This document shows positions 1-14,091 of a stretch of 64,000 nucleotides of DNA, one piece after another. The position numbers were made by a program, and so were the translations under genes. Source of the stretch: Davidsoniella eucalypti (lineage: Eukaryota; Ascomycota; Sordariomycetes; Microascales; Ceratocystidaceae); NCBI GenBank assembly GCA_004009845.1, contig RMBW01000098.1, forward strand, positions 1 to 64,000. Direction: 5' to 3'. The notes below the pieces were generated by a model, which worked only from the letters and a program-made list of their open reading frames with translations, ran no database searches and was not told the origin of the DNA. Positions within the stretch are counted from its first letter, which is position 1. Each line of letters begins with the position of its first letter.

Positions 1-3000
1 AATTATTTTGAGTGGGATTGGCGGTATGTAATAAAGGCTTGCTCTGGGTACGGCAAGAATATACCATTCTTTGATAGCTTCGATACTGTTGGTAAGCTAC
101 AGATATGTACATAGACTGTGAGTATACAGTACGAAAAGACCCTGATACAATTGTTGACTAGGCCCTTCGAGAACACTACTAGTGTATGAAGAAACAACAC
201 AACCATCCATGTCCAGACTAATACGAGTTGTCATTATGACTACCAGTTAGCCACAGTTTAGACCAATGGTTGATTTTTGCTAGAACAATCAAAACAAACC
301 CTGGAAGTGCAGTCACTAATCACTGGTTGGTATTGTTGCAGTGTGATAAGCATGATAGCACGATATAGCCTAGTATATGTATATGGCAGCACTGACCTAC
401 AGTTCTCAGCACTGGGTTTTAGCAGCCTTGCTTTTTGCTTTTTGCTTTAAATTTTTCGAATTTTATTTCTCTTTTTGGCCACGCAGTTTCCGAACTCTCT
501 TATCCGCTTAGCTTGTATGCCTTTTCGGCACGGCCGTAGCTCTTTGATTTTTCGGCTTAGTTTTTTTGGCTGATTTTTCTTCCCCGGCACCGGAAATGAA
601 CACCATAACAGTGTGGCCCGTTAGTCTTGTCATTTCGTTTTTCTTTGAATTACTGATTCGACTTGGAAAATTACCGCGAGATCAAACTAAGAACGTACAG
701 AGTAACATATGTAGATTCGTATAGCTGGCCAGCCCATACCATTTCAAGCAACCCTCCCTCGATATCTATGTGAGATATTTGCTTGTCTGAGGAGTGCCCC
801 CAAAGTGTATACTGCTTCGTAGATGAAAGGGACAAGAAGCCCGTTTCCAGGCTAATGCACCGCCGGCCTCTCACTGCCTCAACTTTTATTATTATATCTC
901 AAAAGGAAGTGGAGAAAGACTAATACAAAAAGGAAACACCATAGTGACTATATCTGTATGCATGTACACTTCCAATGAGCAGATGCGATAGAGGCGAGAA
1001 CAAAGCTATTCCATCTCGAGACCTTATTTGTCACGACTCATCATCACAAGCGCCCGTGATGTCAAGGTCGACATATTGGATTGCATGTGGATGTGAATAT
1101 ACGTGTCTAGGTGCATGTATCACAGTCAAGTTGCGCTGCATTTTTACTCGATTGGCTGCTAGCCATGCTAAGCCATAGATAGCGGCTTCTTCCTTCCTAT
1201 TTGCTTGCTGTTGGTTATTAGACTTGCCAGATACAATTCAGAAACAGAAATACATATATATGGGTAAGATATAAATGAGGTCACACATTTTTCAATACTA
1301 CCTCATGTTTGGTCGTGATTCGCCTTCAGTCTTCAGCTGAAGTTTTTCTGGGCTAGGCGTGCCATGGGATAAAAGAAATAATGCGGCCAACCAATCATCA
1401 CATTCCTATTCTCTTGCTTCGTGTTGTATCGCTCCGCCTTGATTCTTTTACTTGCCAATAATAGAGACCTACCTATCATATCTTAATCCTAGAAAAAAGA
1501 GTATCTTACATGTCCCCCCTCTTGTCTTCAAGGGTTTTGTTACTTTTTTTCTAAGACTTGAGAAATCCATATGTAGTTATAGGCGGTGCCTCGGAGGAAT
1601 CAAATGAGAAAAAGTCATGGATATTCTGTATCCCGTTCAAATTATTGTCAACGAATGATAACAAGAAATGTTTCTATGCCTATAATTCGTCTAATTCACC
1701 ACCGTCTAGAAAGGGCTTAGAAGGTCTAGCATTAAAGGCAGTTTTTGTCAATGTGTCTATTTACATTGTTATTGGCAGTGCTTCCTATCACATCCACTAG
1801 CATTACTTATACCTGTTAATCTGTGAAAGTACGCTCTAGTCTCCATAGCTTCTACTCCTGTTGTGACGTTGGTCTAACAATCATTATAATTACCTTCCTA
1901 TGTATGTAATGTATGTACACTTACATATGCAAGTATTTACATTTTATGTCAAGCCACAAATCTATTCTATGCAGATATGCCTAAAAACGTTGTTGCCGAT
2001 CTCTACAGTTTTGTTCTATATACGACCATAACTATTATGCTAGCCACAAAAGTCAACCTACAGCACATTCTACACTTTATTAGTGTATACCATATTCCAG
2101 GATTGGAAGAGTATTTAATACATTATGATATTGTAATAATGCATAACATAGTCACTGTGACAAGTAATGCATAGCGAGAATTACATTTTTATCCTTTCTC
2201 AGCTCCATTATCATTGCCCATGCTTCTAGGCTTTGTGATTCATCTAGCTCAACATTATGTCGTCTAAATTATAACACACTCACAAAACAACATACTATTG
2301 TATCCTGATCGATCTTTACTAGCTGACCTACTGCCATAACACGTTGTTCGGGGCCACTGTCAATACCTTTGTCTGTATGTTTGTACTCTCCATATTCAAT
2401 TATTTACCTAGAAATAAAAGGTTATGCATTATGAAAAAAATATGGCAATGAAGGTCGTCAACGAGTATTTGATGATGAAACGTACATATACAAATATGTA
2501 ATGATCATCTACTAAATGCACGTAGACTACTATAAACGTTTGGCAATTATAATCTCCGTTAATTATGGGAAATATTATTATATTATACTTCAAATCTTCG
2601 CCATAGAAGCCAGTATCTTGACATCTTCTTCAACACTAGCTACTAGCGTCGTATGATCTTAGTGATTTAGGTCAACGTTAAATATAATCAAATCAAACAC
2701 TAGCTACTACATATTTCTAATATGCAGGATACCAGCCCCCCACACAACATCATCTCTCCATTACAGTGATGGCTTCCACTCCAACCCATATCTTGTGACA
2801 AATTTTATAAGAAAAAAGTTCTTCTATTAAAAAAAATTGGAAAACTAGGCCGAATATCAAGACATCGAATAAAACAGCCCACTACTAACAAACATATCCT
2901 AGCTAGTGCTTAGATCCTGTATTAGCTCGCTCTCGGAGATACGAAACATAGCATGGAGATATTAGATTCCAGTACTAGATCAAGTGGTCTTTTTAATTCT

Positions 3001-4282
3001 TATAAGTATTTTAGCAAGGTAGCTCAACGTTATTAGTTTTATTACTACAAGAGCTAGTCTTATTTCGAAGTCGAACCTATAGCAGATAAAACCAACCACC
3101 ACGATTGTCACCCATGTCAAATCTGTGTTGTTTTCTAGATTTCCCCAGGAATCCAATTTCTGCTTTGAACTGGCAGGCAACATGCCAAGAAAAAAAAAAA
3201 GAAAAAAAGAAGAAAAAGAAACAGATATATTCTTCTTTCTTCTACACTTTATCTTCCTATTCTGATTAACCGAGGTAACTATGTATTTTCTATATCATTA
3301 CAACGAGATCTATTCTTTCTACGGAAGTATAATTTCTCATCATAGAACACTTTCACAACAGCTTGGCTTTTGATATTGTGTGAGTGCATTTGACAATAAT
3401 GTGAATATTCCCATTGTTGTCATGAATCATCGTAACCCTTAGGATGAGCTCAAACTATAATTGATGGCCCATAGTAAACTATCACGAAAAGCGAAAATGG
3501 AGCTCTTCGCCTATTACTACCCTTCGTCATTCAAGGTTGTGCATTCTTGAACTTTTTTTTTCTTTCAATTTTAGCAAAATACTTAATCTTGGGTGATGTT
3601 GAACAACAGGATGAAGTCAGATGGTAGGAACAATGGCATTATTGGACTCGGTAGAACAATGGCTATTGTCGTAATTTGCCTAAGTGGGTCTTTCCTTCTC
3701 GCAATCCTAGAAATGGAAGGATCCACACTAAATTCCATTGGACGAACGTGGAACAACATCAACCCATCATCAGTAAATTTTAAATTTTATTCAACCCATT
3801 TGAAACATCTTTTAAAAAAGGTAAAAGGTCCTGAACTGATGTGATGATTGCAGGATAGCTGCTATGCAGATGAAAATCAACCTAAGCTTGGTTAACTTCC
3901 ATCAGGCATCACTCCCTTGAAGGCGGCCCCAAAACGTCTGTGTAAGTCGAGAATCACCGGTATAACCCTACGGCAATTAGACAGATAGAACGGCGCTCCA
4001 ATGGTGAAGCGGTCAGCCTATAAAGGCGGTCAGTATGTCCGGATATATCGACTTGCAGAAAGAAGCCTTGACATTAGTTACATGAATATCTACTAATTAT
4101 GCATATGTGTTCGTCTTTCCTACCCACCCGTCATTCAGCAACCCGCTGAAAAAACCTGTTTCTGGAGTTACTATCAACGTAACCTGCCCCTGTTCATGAA
4201 TTTTGATATAGAAAATACTACTCATCTTCATTCGTGTTCTTGTTGGTATCCTGGATCATGATATTACCAAATAAGTAAATAC

Positions 4283-4299
4283 AAAAAAAAAAAAAAAAA
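4283..4299. repeat. Poly-A run
   Basis: Seventeen consecutive A residues in gene-free DNA. A 3' tail of a retroposed sequence was considered, but no direct repeats or conserved sequence flank it. Confidence 0.9.
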
Positions 4300-7200
4300 G
4301 ACCAACGCTAGTTATGACAAGCCCTGTCTATAACGTGTACTACGAGACTATGAAGAACGAGTTTACCGTCGTAGTTTACAAGCTTGATGGATGCGAATAG
4401 GTACGGGTCACCGCAAAGTAGTAGAGAAGCATAGACGTTGGGAAACAAGGTTGGTTGAGGAATCTCATGTCGAGGGGTCAAAGACGTGCAGCAAAAATAA
4501 CAGAAAAGGGAAGAATGCGAAAGCTAAATTAGAGACAACATCGCAGTTGTAGTTGCAGTGGTCCCTATCAATGTCGTACTATTAGTCCGCTTGAGCCTTT
4601 GTTATTGATGTACTTCTATTTTTACTATGATATTGATGTTGGTCGCGGCCTGTGTGATGTTTTTCCTACTTCAATCAAAGCTGGGAACCTGGTTTAATTT
4701 CTAGGCCATGTACCTACCTGTTCTTGCCATGAATATGTGTTACGTGTCAACTTTTGAGGGTGTTTAAGAGGAACTGTTACACCGTGCTCTTGATTATCAA
4801 AATACATAGATTACCTAGTTGATCTGGTAGGCTTAAAAAAAATTCTACATGGAAAGGGTTCGGTGAGCGATGACTAACATTGTCCAAGGTAGGTAGCATA
4901 GCTTTTATCAGAGTTGCAGGTGGATAAATAGCACCAAGAGAACAAGCAAAGAACGATATAGAATTTTATAGAACGGGGGTTTAGAGAAGGGTATGAAACT
5001 TAGAAACCGATCTGTCAAAACACCCTTGTCGATACTAAGACGATTAGGATTTAGGAAACATGAAAAAAGGCAGAGTAAGGTGTTAACACGAAAGTGTGTG
5101 TTGCACCCTAGAGTCTAGTCTACGACTTAGTGATATTGTAGACGCACAAACCCTAGTGTCGATATGCTCCGTTATTTGTGGATTGAGGTATTAGTTTTGG
5201 TGGCTGTGTATGTTCTTGAATCTGAACCAGATTCTTGCATCTAAAATAGGCGCGGACCTTATACCTTTTTTATACTTCTCTGGCCATTTCTAATATGTTG
5301 CCTGTATGCAAGAAATATACGTTATCATCTATCTGCTAGACATATTTAGGCTTAGTCCAAGTTTGTCGTGCAAGTAAGTTTAGATTGTGTTGACATATGC
5401 AAAATATGTAAAACTTTTTAATTACATTTGCCCAAAGATCTGTTGTCCGACTCGTTGATTAGTTATGTATCAGTAGCTTACGAAATAGCGCGTCGATTTT
5501 CTCTTAATTTTGTCGTTTGTCTTCATTCTCCACCGCCCTATGTATTTGTATTATTTCTTGTCTCTTAGCTTCGATTGCAAGGCTAACTACAAATCCGGCC
5601 CTTTTCAAGGTGTATTGAGCTTGGATGACTGACAAAGCATACAAGATACGCGGCTCGTCTGCGTGTGGCACAAAATTGTTATTGGCCGGGTGCCTATAGC
5701 TGAATGACTTATGTGGATTCAAAGTTGTATAGAATGGGAAAGGTTGTTGTGTTACGGGATAGTTACATGCTCTCTGCATGTGTACATACATAGGATATAC
5801 TCTCAATTCAGCCAGGACGGGAAGAACATACAGCACATCGGCCGGACGGCTGCTTACCACAATGAAACAAAGGACATCAGCAGTTGCACCGCCATCATTC
5901 CATTCTTGCTTATCTGCATACACATATGCATACTGCTATCACATATCTCCATTATATCAAGACAACATGCAACCAAGCTAGAGCCAAGATGATTCGCCTT
6001 ACTTGGTATGACTGGACAACAGACACTGAACCTTTTATGTATGTATGTGATATCAATGTGCCAGTATATCCAGCTCGTCTAGCTGCTGAGTTGTTCCAGT
6101 TGTTATCATGCCAGCTGTGATGCTTTTCTTTTTATTAGGAGGGGTAGCATGCTAACGTGACTCTCCCTCGTTCTAATTCGGAGATAGACACGTCCTGATT
6201 TGTGAAAAGAAAAAAGAAAAGAAAAACACTGTCAAAGAAAGTGCTACCGGTATAGAGGTAGAAATAACGACAAATAAAAAAATAATGTGTCTACGAGACC
6301 CTCTATATGTTAGTGCTTGACTAAAAGAAAACGCGTACTAAAATCTTTCCAATGGGAACTAACACATCTTCTCTTTTCTAAAACCCCTGCTGTGCTTATA
6401 CCTTTATTCTTAGGCTATCTGTAATCAGTTTCTTACCCCTTCGAGAGCTTGTTTCCACCCATTCCAAGGGTTCTTGGAGACCAAGGAATGCCTAAGGAAT
6501 CCAGTCTATACAAGATCCGGCAATAGGCAAAACAGCGGACATTATGGGGCAAGTTGAGCTATTACTGGCCAATAAAGCATGTTTCCTATGGATGAAGCCT
6601 CTCTAAGTTATTGTAGCGGAGCAACGGCAAACTTTGGTGTTAGATGGTTGTATGCCACGGCCTTTTGACAGATAAACAGCCTAAATCTTTCTGCTCGGTC
6701 ATGTAGTCTTTACTTAACTCTTGTTTAGCGTTTGGTAACGGTTAACTTCGTGAGTAGTAAGTTAGCTTCTATCTGGCATTGTCCTTTCTGTTCCAAATGA
6801 ACTGGGCTTATCCGGTTGTCGCATAGTACGCAGTCTTTGCAAGGGATGTATCGAACCTGAGCATATCGTTGAAGTGGGTCTCTTGATATGTGGTTACTAT
6901 TACACTTCGAGATGCTGCAAAGCATACTGACTACTACCGTGGCATTGTAAGTTCACCTTTTGAACTAGCTAGATAGTTGGCGGGACACCGTAATTAGAAT
7001 AACAGAGACACATTTACTAAACGCAGCAATTCGGCCTTCATGGCTCGTTGTCGGTTAGAACGTATTTTTGTCAGACGTAAGAAGCTATGGGCACAGGCCT
7101 GGGAAAAAAAATATGTTGGAATGGCAATAGGAAATTATGAACACACTAGGATGGAAGGAAGAAAGATAACAAGCAAATGGAAAAAAAATAAAAAATTATG

Positions 7201-7315
7201 CCAGCCCTGGGTTGATAACCTACCGATACTTTAGACGGTCAGATACACCAACGGCCTGTACTCTTTTGATTCTTATATATTTTGTAGGGCTAGTTACTTG
7301 TTTATTATGCCAATT

Positions 7316-7343
7316 TATGTATGTATACATATATACATACATA
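7316..7343. repeat. Near-perfect AT-rich palindrome
   Basis: A 28-bp imperfect inverted repeat built from TATGTATGTA and TACATACATA arms, with mismatches only at the centre. It belongs to a recurrent class of TATGTA-type words in the spacers of this window. Function unknown. Confidence 0.7.
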
Positions 7344-8665
7344 GTATCATGAAGTGAGTTTAAGGCTTTCATTTTCATTTATGTGGCCTAGAGAATAAGG
7401 CAGGGAATAAACACTTGGACTAACCTGTATGTATAACATAAACAAAGGTAGTGGGGCCCCATAGGCCTGCAAACAGCAATATCAGGCTTAAGGATTGCCT
7501 GGGGGCATGTTCTTTCTGATTCGATTTTGCTTGGCCTTCGAGTCGTTTGGCTTGGCCCAAGAAGCCGACATGGATGGTTCGGAGGCAATGTAAGCCACTG
7601 TTGATACTACCCTACAACTATACTAATAGCGGTATCCCAAATTCTTTCGGGTATGTTATTCACAGATATACACCGGGAACGAGCGAATGAATGAGAAAGG
7701 AAGAGAAAAAACAGCTCATTAGATAGTGGCTAACTGCCGCAGGATACCGCCCGGGTCCCAGGGTTCACGGGTGTCCGACGGTGGGCTCTTAGAGTGGATA
7801 TTGCTTGTCTACTGTACATACATACATAGTTGTATACAGCTATGCATAGACTAGCGATATGATACGCTAGCAGACAACGGGAATTAGTGAGGGAAATAGA
7901 GGAAGAAAGACCGTACATCGAACTAATAGAATCTTGTTCGAAGTTACCGTTGAGCTAGTCGGTGTTTCCTGTTCCCCGTTTCTTTTTTCTTGGCCTTGGA
8001 CGCCGGAAATCGGCCTGGTGCAGACCACTGGACGACATGGTTACGGTGCTGTCCGTCTACAGCGCCTTATGGGGCTATATATCTAACATAGTATGTCAAA
8101 GCCGCAAGATTCAAGGAACACTTTGTATGGCGGACTTGGCCGGTCAACAGTACGACTCCAGATCGGGTTTGGTAGGCCGTGTTGCTAGTATTGAGTCTTC
8201 TTAGACTAAGTATGGCTAATAGATAGGCTATACAGCACTCTGCATTATTGGCAAAAAAATCTTTTACAGCACATCAGTATAGCGACCTATGTACCACGTT
8301 AATCCTTGCCCATTGTATTTTGCCAGCTTTTTCCCTCCATTGTGAGGAAGGCATTGTTCATGAAGTGCCTGACGGCGGGCTGGTAAGCAAAGCCATCTCC
8401 CCGAGCAGGCTAGTCCATGCTAAAGTTGGGTCTATATCTATTTTTGTTCTTGTTCTGTTTCTTGTTCTTATTCAGATCGTGTTTCTTTTTCTTTTTCCGT
8501 AACTTCGAGTGATAGCTCTTTCAAAACAAAATACTCTTGAGAGGAGATATTGTTGTGATTTGTTGTGGTAACAGATCTAGAAGCTTAAACTGAAGAGATT
8601 TCTTTCGAAAAAAGTACTTTTATAATCTATGATCTGAACTACCAAGCCGAGAAGTAGTTTTCTCT

Positions 8666-8695
8666 TATATATATATATATATATTTTTTTTTTTT
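8666..8695. repeat. (TA)n microsatellite followed by poly-T
   Basis: About nine TA dinucleotide units run directly into twelve T residues in gene-free DNA. Simple sequence repeat; likely length-polymorphic. Confidence 0.9.
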
Positions 8696-9986
8696 ATTCT
8701 ACCCACGCACCCTCAAATTTGATCGATGGAAGGATGCGGTCAAGAATCAGGGCACGTAAACAAAACCTTGGTCAAAATAAAACACTCTTTGTTGGATTAG
8801 TTCGTGTGTTTTAAGGCTAGTTAGTAAATTAGATTTGAATATATACATAGCTAGTTATTGCACATATATGTAGATATGTTGTAATATCATCTTATACTGT
8901 TCTTGTTTGACCTTCAAAACAGCTTTGCGTGTTAGACACCACTATAAAGCCAGAAACGGGACCTTAGAACAAGGTAAAGATAGGGATGTGGGAGAAAGAA
9001 CAGGCGTGAAAGAAACCGGCGGTGATTTTCGATTTGACAGGCAGGCTATGAATCTAGAAAAATCGAACATAGATCTTTAAAGCTGATAGATAAAGGCGTT
9101 TACACAAAAAGCCAAAGGAATGCACCCTCACAACAAGTCAAAAAATAAAAAAGAGAACCCCCCCTTCGATTATATTGGTCAAAGGCCATAAGTAAACCAC
9201 CTAAATCTACGGCCTGCATGTTGTCAAGGAGGCAGCAGAGCCAGCACGCACCGACTGGTGGTTTGCGTTGATTGAGTCTTATGATTGCAGTCTGCTGTAT
9301 GTAGACCGACTTGTCTGCTGGCGATTGCCGGTTTGGAATCGATCGAGATCGCTGAGGCTTCTTCTAGGCGGCGCAAAGGAAGAGAAGAGGCAAGGGGAGA
9401 ATAAAAACAAGTTTAAGCCTAAGCGCGTTTGCCCTCTGTCCTACACTCAGGTCAGACTGCAACTTGCTGCATGTTGTGCTGTTATGCTGGATATTTAGGC
9501 CAGTTGGCCTTGCAAAAGGCGAGCAAAGGGGAGAAGATTGGTCACACAAAGCTGAGCTTTACGGCGGTATTTTGGCGTATTGTGATAGGTTAGAATGTGT
9601 TGCAGCCTCGCCTACTAGTTTCTACCTCACTGTTGGCATCGATCGTGGCTCGCTTTGCGTGGTGGAGCATCTTCGGTGATGCTGATGTGTGTCCGATGGA
9701 CTTTTGCAAACCGTAGGTCTAACTCGAGAAGGCTGTGATGTCTCTGTTTGTTTATGTCTAATGACGACGAGGTGGTTGAGATATCTTCGTGGCTCCAACC
9801 ATCTTGGGAATACAAAAAGAAACGAGTGCCTGAATAGTTGAATAGAGAGCATGGCCAAGTATCTTTGTTTTCTTGTTATTCTTTTTTTTTGGTTCGGGGC
9901 CACCTTCCATCAGTGAGCATGAGCATTAGCGTAGTAGAAAAGCCCCAAAAGATTTATAATAAAAAAATATCATCCAGACCAAGAAT

Positions 9987-9996
9987 GGGGGGGGGG
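9987..9996. repeat. Poly-G run
   Basis: Ten consecutive G residues in otherwise AT-rich spacer. No associated gene. Confidence 0.9.
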
Positions 9997-10986
9997 TGCG
10001 GTTTATAGGCAAAAGAGCCATACAACGAGGTCTCGATAGATAACCGGATTAAAAGTACTGGCTTTGCCTAAAAATATCTGGCGTCTTGATTATTGTATTC
10101 TTGTACTATTCGAGACATTTATAAACACGCAAAGGGCCGTCATATATCGAAAATAGCCACTGCCACTGTCGTATAGCTATGAGTGACTTGTAAACAACGC
10201 AACTCTATGCTTTCGTTAATTTACCACCGCCTTGTTTTCGTGTTCTTCTTTTATCTTCTTGCTCCCCGTTTCCGTTATTTGCGCAGGTTTTATCGACATC
10301 AACAATGCACAGCTAAATCGGGTCTTGCTACCGGAAGATATATGGCCTTTATATAATATCGGCCGTGCCGCAGTCCAAGATTCGCCCTCAACCAAAGCTT
10401 GACCTGTTTTTCGTGCTTGGGATTGTATTTTGTGTGACCAGTATCATGCTGCGGATTCGACCACACGAACACACTGAAGCCCTATACTAGAGTCTGGGTA
10501 TGTGAAATTCAAATACGGGAGTCTCGAATAGCAGAGCCTAAATGCCGTGCCGGAATTTCCTCTACGCACAAGCCTAGCAACTCGAGGGGACAAGGGGTGT
10601 AGGAAGGGATTTCGGCCGTAAATAGTTGGCCCTGACCAAGATCGTGACTGCTGTCATGAACGGAAGTGATTGTTGGTGCTTGCCGTGGCTACAATGTAGT
10701 CAGAGTGTATATCTGGAGTAGGGTGTCTTGCTCACGTATCCTGTAATACTGTGGTACGCATCAAGCTTTGAGGTACCTGGTTGCCATTAGCAGAGTAGTA
10801 TATGCAGACTGAACGGGCCAGTTCGGGCACCACGACGAGATACTGCGAGTCACCTTTTTCACGCAGAGAAAAAAGGAAGGTCCACGGTCAAGGTTCTAAG
10901 AAGCAGGAGAAAAATATATATATAAAAAAAAGTATATATAAATATACGTATAGATCAAAAGAAATAATACCAAGAAGGCTTGAACA

Positions 10987-11000
10987 CCCCCCCCCCCCCC
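10987..11000. repeat. Poly-C run
   Basis: Fourteen consecutive C residues. A second C14 tract lies inside intron 2 of the glycosyltransferase gene at 15342-15355. Long C tracts are prone to sequencing length error. Confidence 0.9.
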
Positions 11001-12840
11001 TTCCCCGACGACGAAGCTTGACCAACTGAAATTGGCGGATGATACGCCTGTGGGAAACAGAACCGCATCGCGCGATAAAACGTGCTAATTAGAGTTGCTG
11101 CAGGCTAGCCAAGTCAATCCCTAGGGCTCCGTAGTGCTTTTCTCGCCCATTTGTCTCTTCTTCGTCCTCTCTTTGCGCTTCTCGAGAGCTTGGCTAAGCA
11201 TCGACTCGTCTAGCGTCTGATGCCTCCAATCACATACATGTGTGTAGAAGCATTGATGCTTTGCAAGGTGCAAGATGCGTAAATCTCAAGAAGAGGGTTG
11301 CTAGTACATATAGAGCAACGGCACCGTTAATGGCTGGCCATTGCTCCTTGATCTCGGATCGTTCTGATGGCCCCATGTCGTCTACGTCTATTCTTTACGT
11401 TGTTTTGTTTTTTTCTCGAGTCTGTTCTCTGCGTGGATTATTGTGCAATGACTAGTCTCGGTTCCTGTTCTTCTTCTTTTTTCCATCTCTGTTCCTTTTT
11501 CCACGTCTTTTGTTTGCTTGACTTGGCCAGCGTATATTTAGTAATGGATGCCAGTAGTATCAGCAATGGTGATAGCAGATACCAACGACGAACATGGCCA
11601 CCAAATGTTTCTATCTTGCTATGGTATTGTTTGCATATAATAAGCATGTCACGCCAAAAGCCAAAGCGCTGACAGCCCTTCCTGGGTGACCATCACTCTT
11701 CCTTGATAGAACATTCCTATTTCTAGCAACAGAAGCTTTCTTCGATTTTGATTGATCACATGGTCCATGTAGCACCCACTTCGAAGTGTCCAGAGTCGTT
11801 TTTGGCAAGGTATCATGGAAATATCGATAGATATAAGTCATCTTTATTTTAGTGCAGGCGATCGTTAGGGTTACCTGGGTTAACATAATGGCGACGAAAG
11901 TAAATGTTTGCACCTGGTCGATGAGCAATTTTGGTTCATTGAAGATCAGTATGGCCCTTTCTTTCAAGAACCGATTATAATAGGGCCCGAGCACTATATA
12001 ATCGTTATCGACAGTGGTGCTCGATATGGGGTGCACATAGTTCGAGGGACCGCCCACCGCTTATGAAAACATAATGAAGTTGACTTGAAATATATCAGGT
12101 GAAAAGTAACGAAAGCCATACTGGAAGCACCGAAGAAGAGAGAAAAAGATAGTCGACATCACTTCGCTATTGTATATATGTGTATCTGATAAATGGCCAG
12201 TGTTAGTCTTCTTTGAGATTATAGGCTTATAAGTGATAGAGCCTCGGAAATGGACATCGATGGCGTTGGTGAAGACAAAGATAGGGTGATTAAAATCAGC
12301 ATGATCAACAGGACGTCAACATGAAAACCGTTGAATACAAAGAAACCAGAGCTTCACTGACCAATAGACTCATATCACCTATAAAACGAACCTGCTTACT
12401 AGCCCAGTAAAAGATATATTTCTATAGCACCCAGATGAACAATAGCCATTATAATCTTGTCGTATCTATTTGTAAATTCGGAGTGTTTTTTTTGAGTTTT
12501 CTTACTGGATGCCATCTATAAAGGTCTGCTTCGACTAGAAACCACGTCTATTAAAATAGTAAATGAAGAGTAAGTTGTGTTCTATAGCATTATTTTACAC
12601 CATTTTAATAAGGTAGCAGCAAACTTTGAAGATGATCTCTATGTATCAGTCAAGAAGTCGTATATAAGATATGTTAATATCTTTGTTTTTTTCTTCTTCG
12701 TTTTCTTTCTTTTTTTTTTTCGCTAGCAAGTTACATTTAAACCAACTAATTGATTGTTTCCAAGGCCTTCTTTGTTCTACACCCCGGGCGTGAAAATTGT
12801 GTGCAACAAGGCAGGCTATAAAATTCAATAAATTGAGTAT

Positions 12841-14091
12841 CATTTTTGGATTTATTTATTTTTCTTGGGCGAGTTTTTTTTTTTTTTTTTGCAACAACAT
12901 ATGTATATAATTCTCAGTTGTTCCAGGACTTTACATTCGCGGATGTTCTTAAGTTTCTTCTCCTTCCGCGTAGATTCCACGATATCTCTATCCCAATCTC
13001 CATATCTCTTCTTCTCTCTCTGTTGCTACTCGCCGTTGAACCGTGGTGGTCTCTCTATACTCTTCTCTCCATCTCCTTCCCCCCCTCTCTCCATACTGGG
13101 ACGGCTTCTTCTTGCTGTGTCTCCGTCTTGCCCTTGCTGAAGCTCTTGTACTATCACGCTACTCGAGCCTACGCATTTTCCTTCTTTACTTTCTTTAAGT
13201 GCCTCTTCTAGAAATCCTTGTTTTGCGCCAGAAACGACATCTGACCATACACATCCTCAACCATCTTGGTGTTCATTCGTTTTCCTCTCTCGTTTTCGAA
13301 TCTCTAGCAGCTTGACTTGCTGTTGGTCTTGTTGGCCCTCTGTTTTGTGAATTATTTCTACATTTTCGTTTGCAGCAGCGCTCAGGCTTTTGACTCGCTC
13401 TTCGGTCTTTGTTTGGAAGGCAATTTGTCTAGATATTCTCCTAGTCCGAGTCTGAAAGAAGCAGAAGAAGAACTTGGTGATATCAGCTTGTCATAGGGTG
13501 ATATTGCAAATCGGTTCCAAAGCCCGGCTCAATATTTGTTAATCATATACCCCACCCCTTCAAAGAACCGGCTACTGCCTGTTCTCTAACATATCTCCTG
13601 TATCGCCCTTTGTCACAAAGGGCCGTTATTTGCAAAGCTGGCGTTTGCTACCTTCTCTCTGGAAGAGTCATGCCTTGTCTAGGTGAGTGACTTGGCTAAT
13701 TCGACATCTTCAACAACAGGCCTCTGGCTTTTTGGCATTGTATTATCTTGCTTCTGTCTACTATAAAACAACAAAAAAACAACCACATATACTAGCTTGA
13801 ATAGCACATCATTATCATTGTTATCCGCATCAGCACCTGTACTGGGTTGTTGTTGACTATCAGGTACGTATATCTAAGCCTTCTGCCTTGGCCACTTGGG
13901 TTGTTTCAGTGGCCTAGAAACAATAATTACAGACCTTGTTATTTGCCTAGCTCGTAGCATTTTTTTTTATTTTTTCTTCTTCCATTTTTTCCAAGCTCGG
14001 CTATCTATCACTTACCATTACAGTGATCCGCTAACACTCCAAGCCTATAGTTGATTTGTACGTCCCAAAGACCTCTTCTACAGGCTCAAAC
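12841..14091 (+). promoter_or_regulatory. Promoter and pyrimidine-rich leader of the GT2 glycosyltransferase gene
   Basis: A T17 tract (12874-12890) is followed by long CT-rich runs (about 12950-13220), a pattern common just upstream of and within 5' leaders of filamentous-fungal genes. The coding start at 14092 has a good context (A at -3). I see no clear TATA box. Transcription start sites cannot be placed from sequence alone. Confidence 0.4.
13864..14023 (+). other. Possible intron in the 5' untranslated leader of GT2
   Basis: A strong donor (CAG/GTACGT) at 13864 pairs with an acceptor (ACCATTACAG) ending at 14023, giving a 160-bp intron that would end 68 bp before the start codon. The size resembles the coding introns of this gene. 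This rests on splice signals only. Confidence 0.3.

Larger units (their letters stand above)
1..12840. other. Gene-free stretch, left flank
   Basis: I see no supportable gene here. Open frames are short, lack recognisable domains and do not join through plausible introns; the longest (5504-5923 and 11611-12057, both minus) have no family resemblance. The stretch contains homopolymers and simple repeats listed separately, and many copies of words such as TATGTAC and ATACATAC. It looks like ordinary AT-rich fungal spacer DNA. Non-coding transcripts cannot be excluded from sequence alone. Confidence 0.6.

Noticed and set aside
4283..4299. Poly-A run as another LINE tail
   Set aside because: The TAGCTCTA motif is absent upstream and no target duplication flanks it.
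5504..5923. 139-codon open frame on the minus strand
   Set aside because: No recognisable domain, no supporting splice structure or codon bias; compatible with chance in a 64-kb six-frame scan.
11611..12057. 148-codon open frame on the minus strand
   Set aside because: No family resemblance and spacer-like composition; nothing around it suggests a gene.
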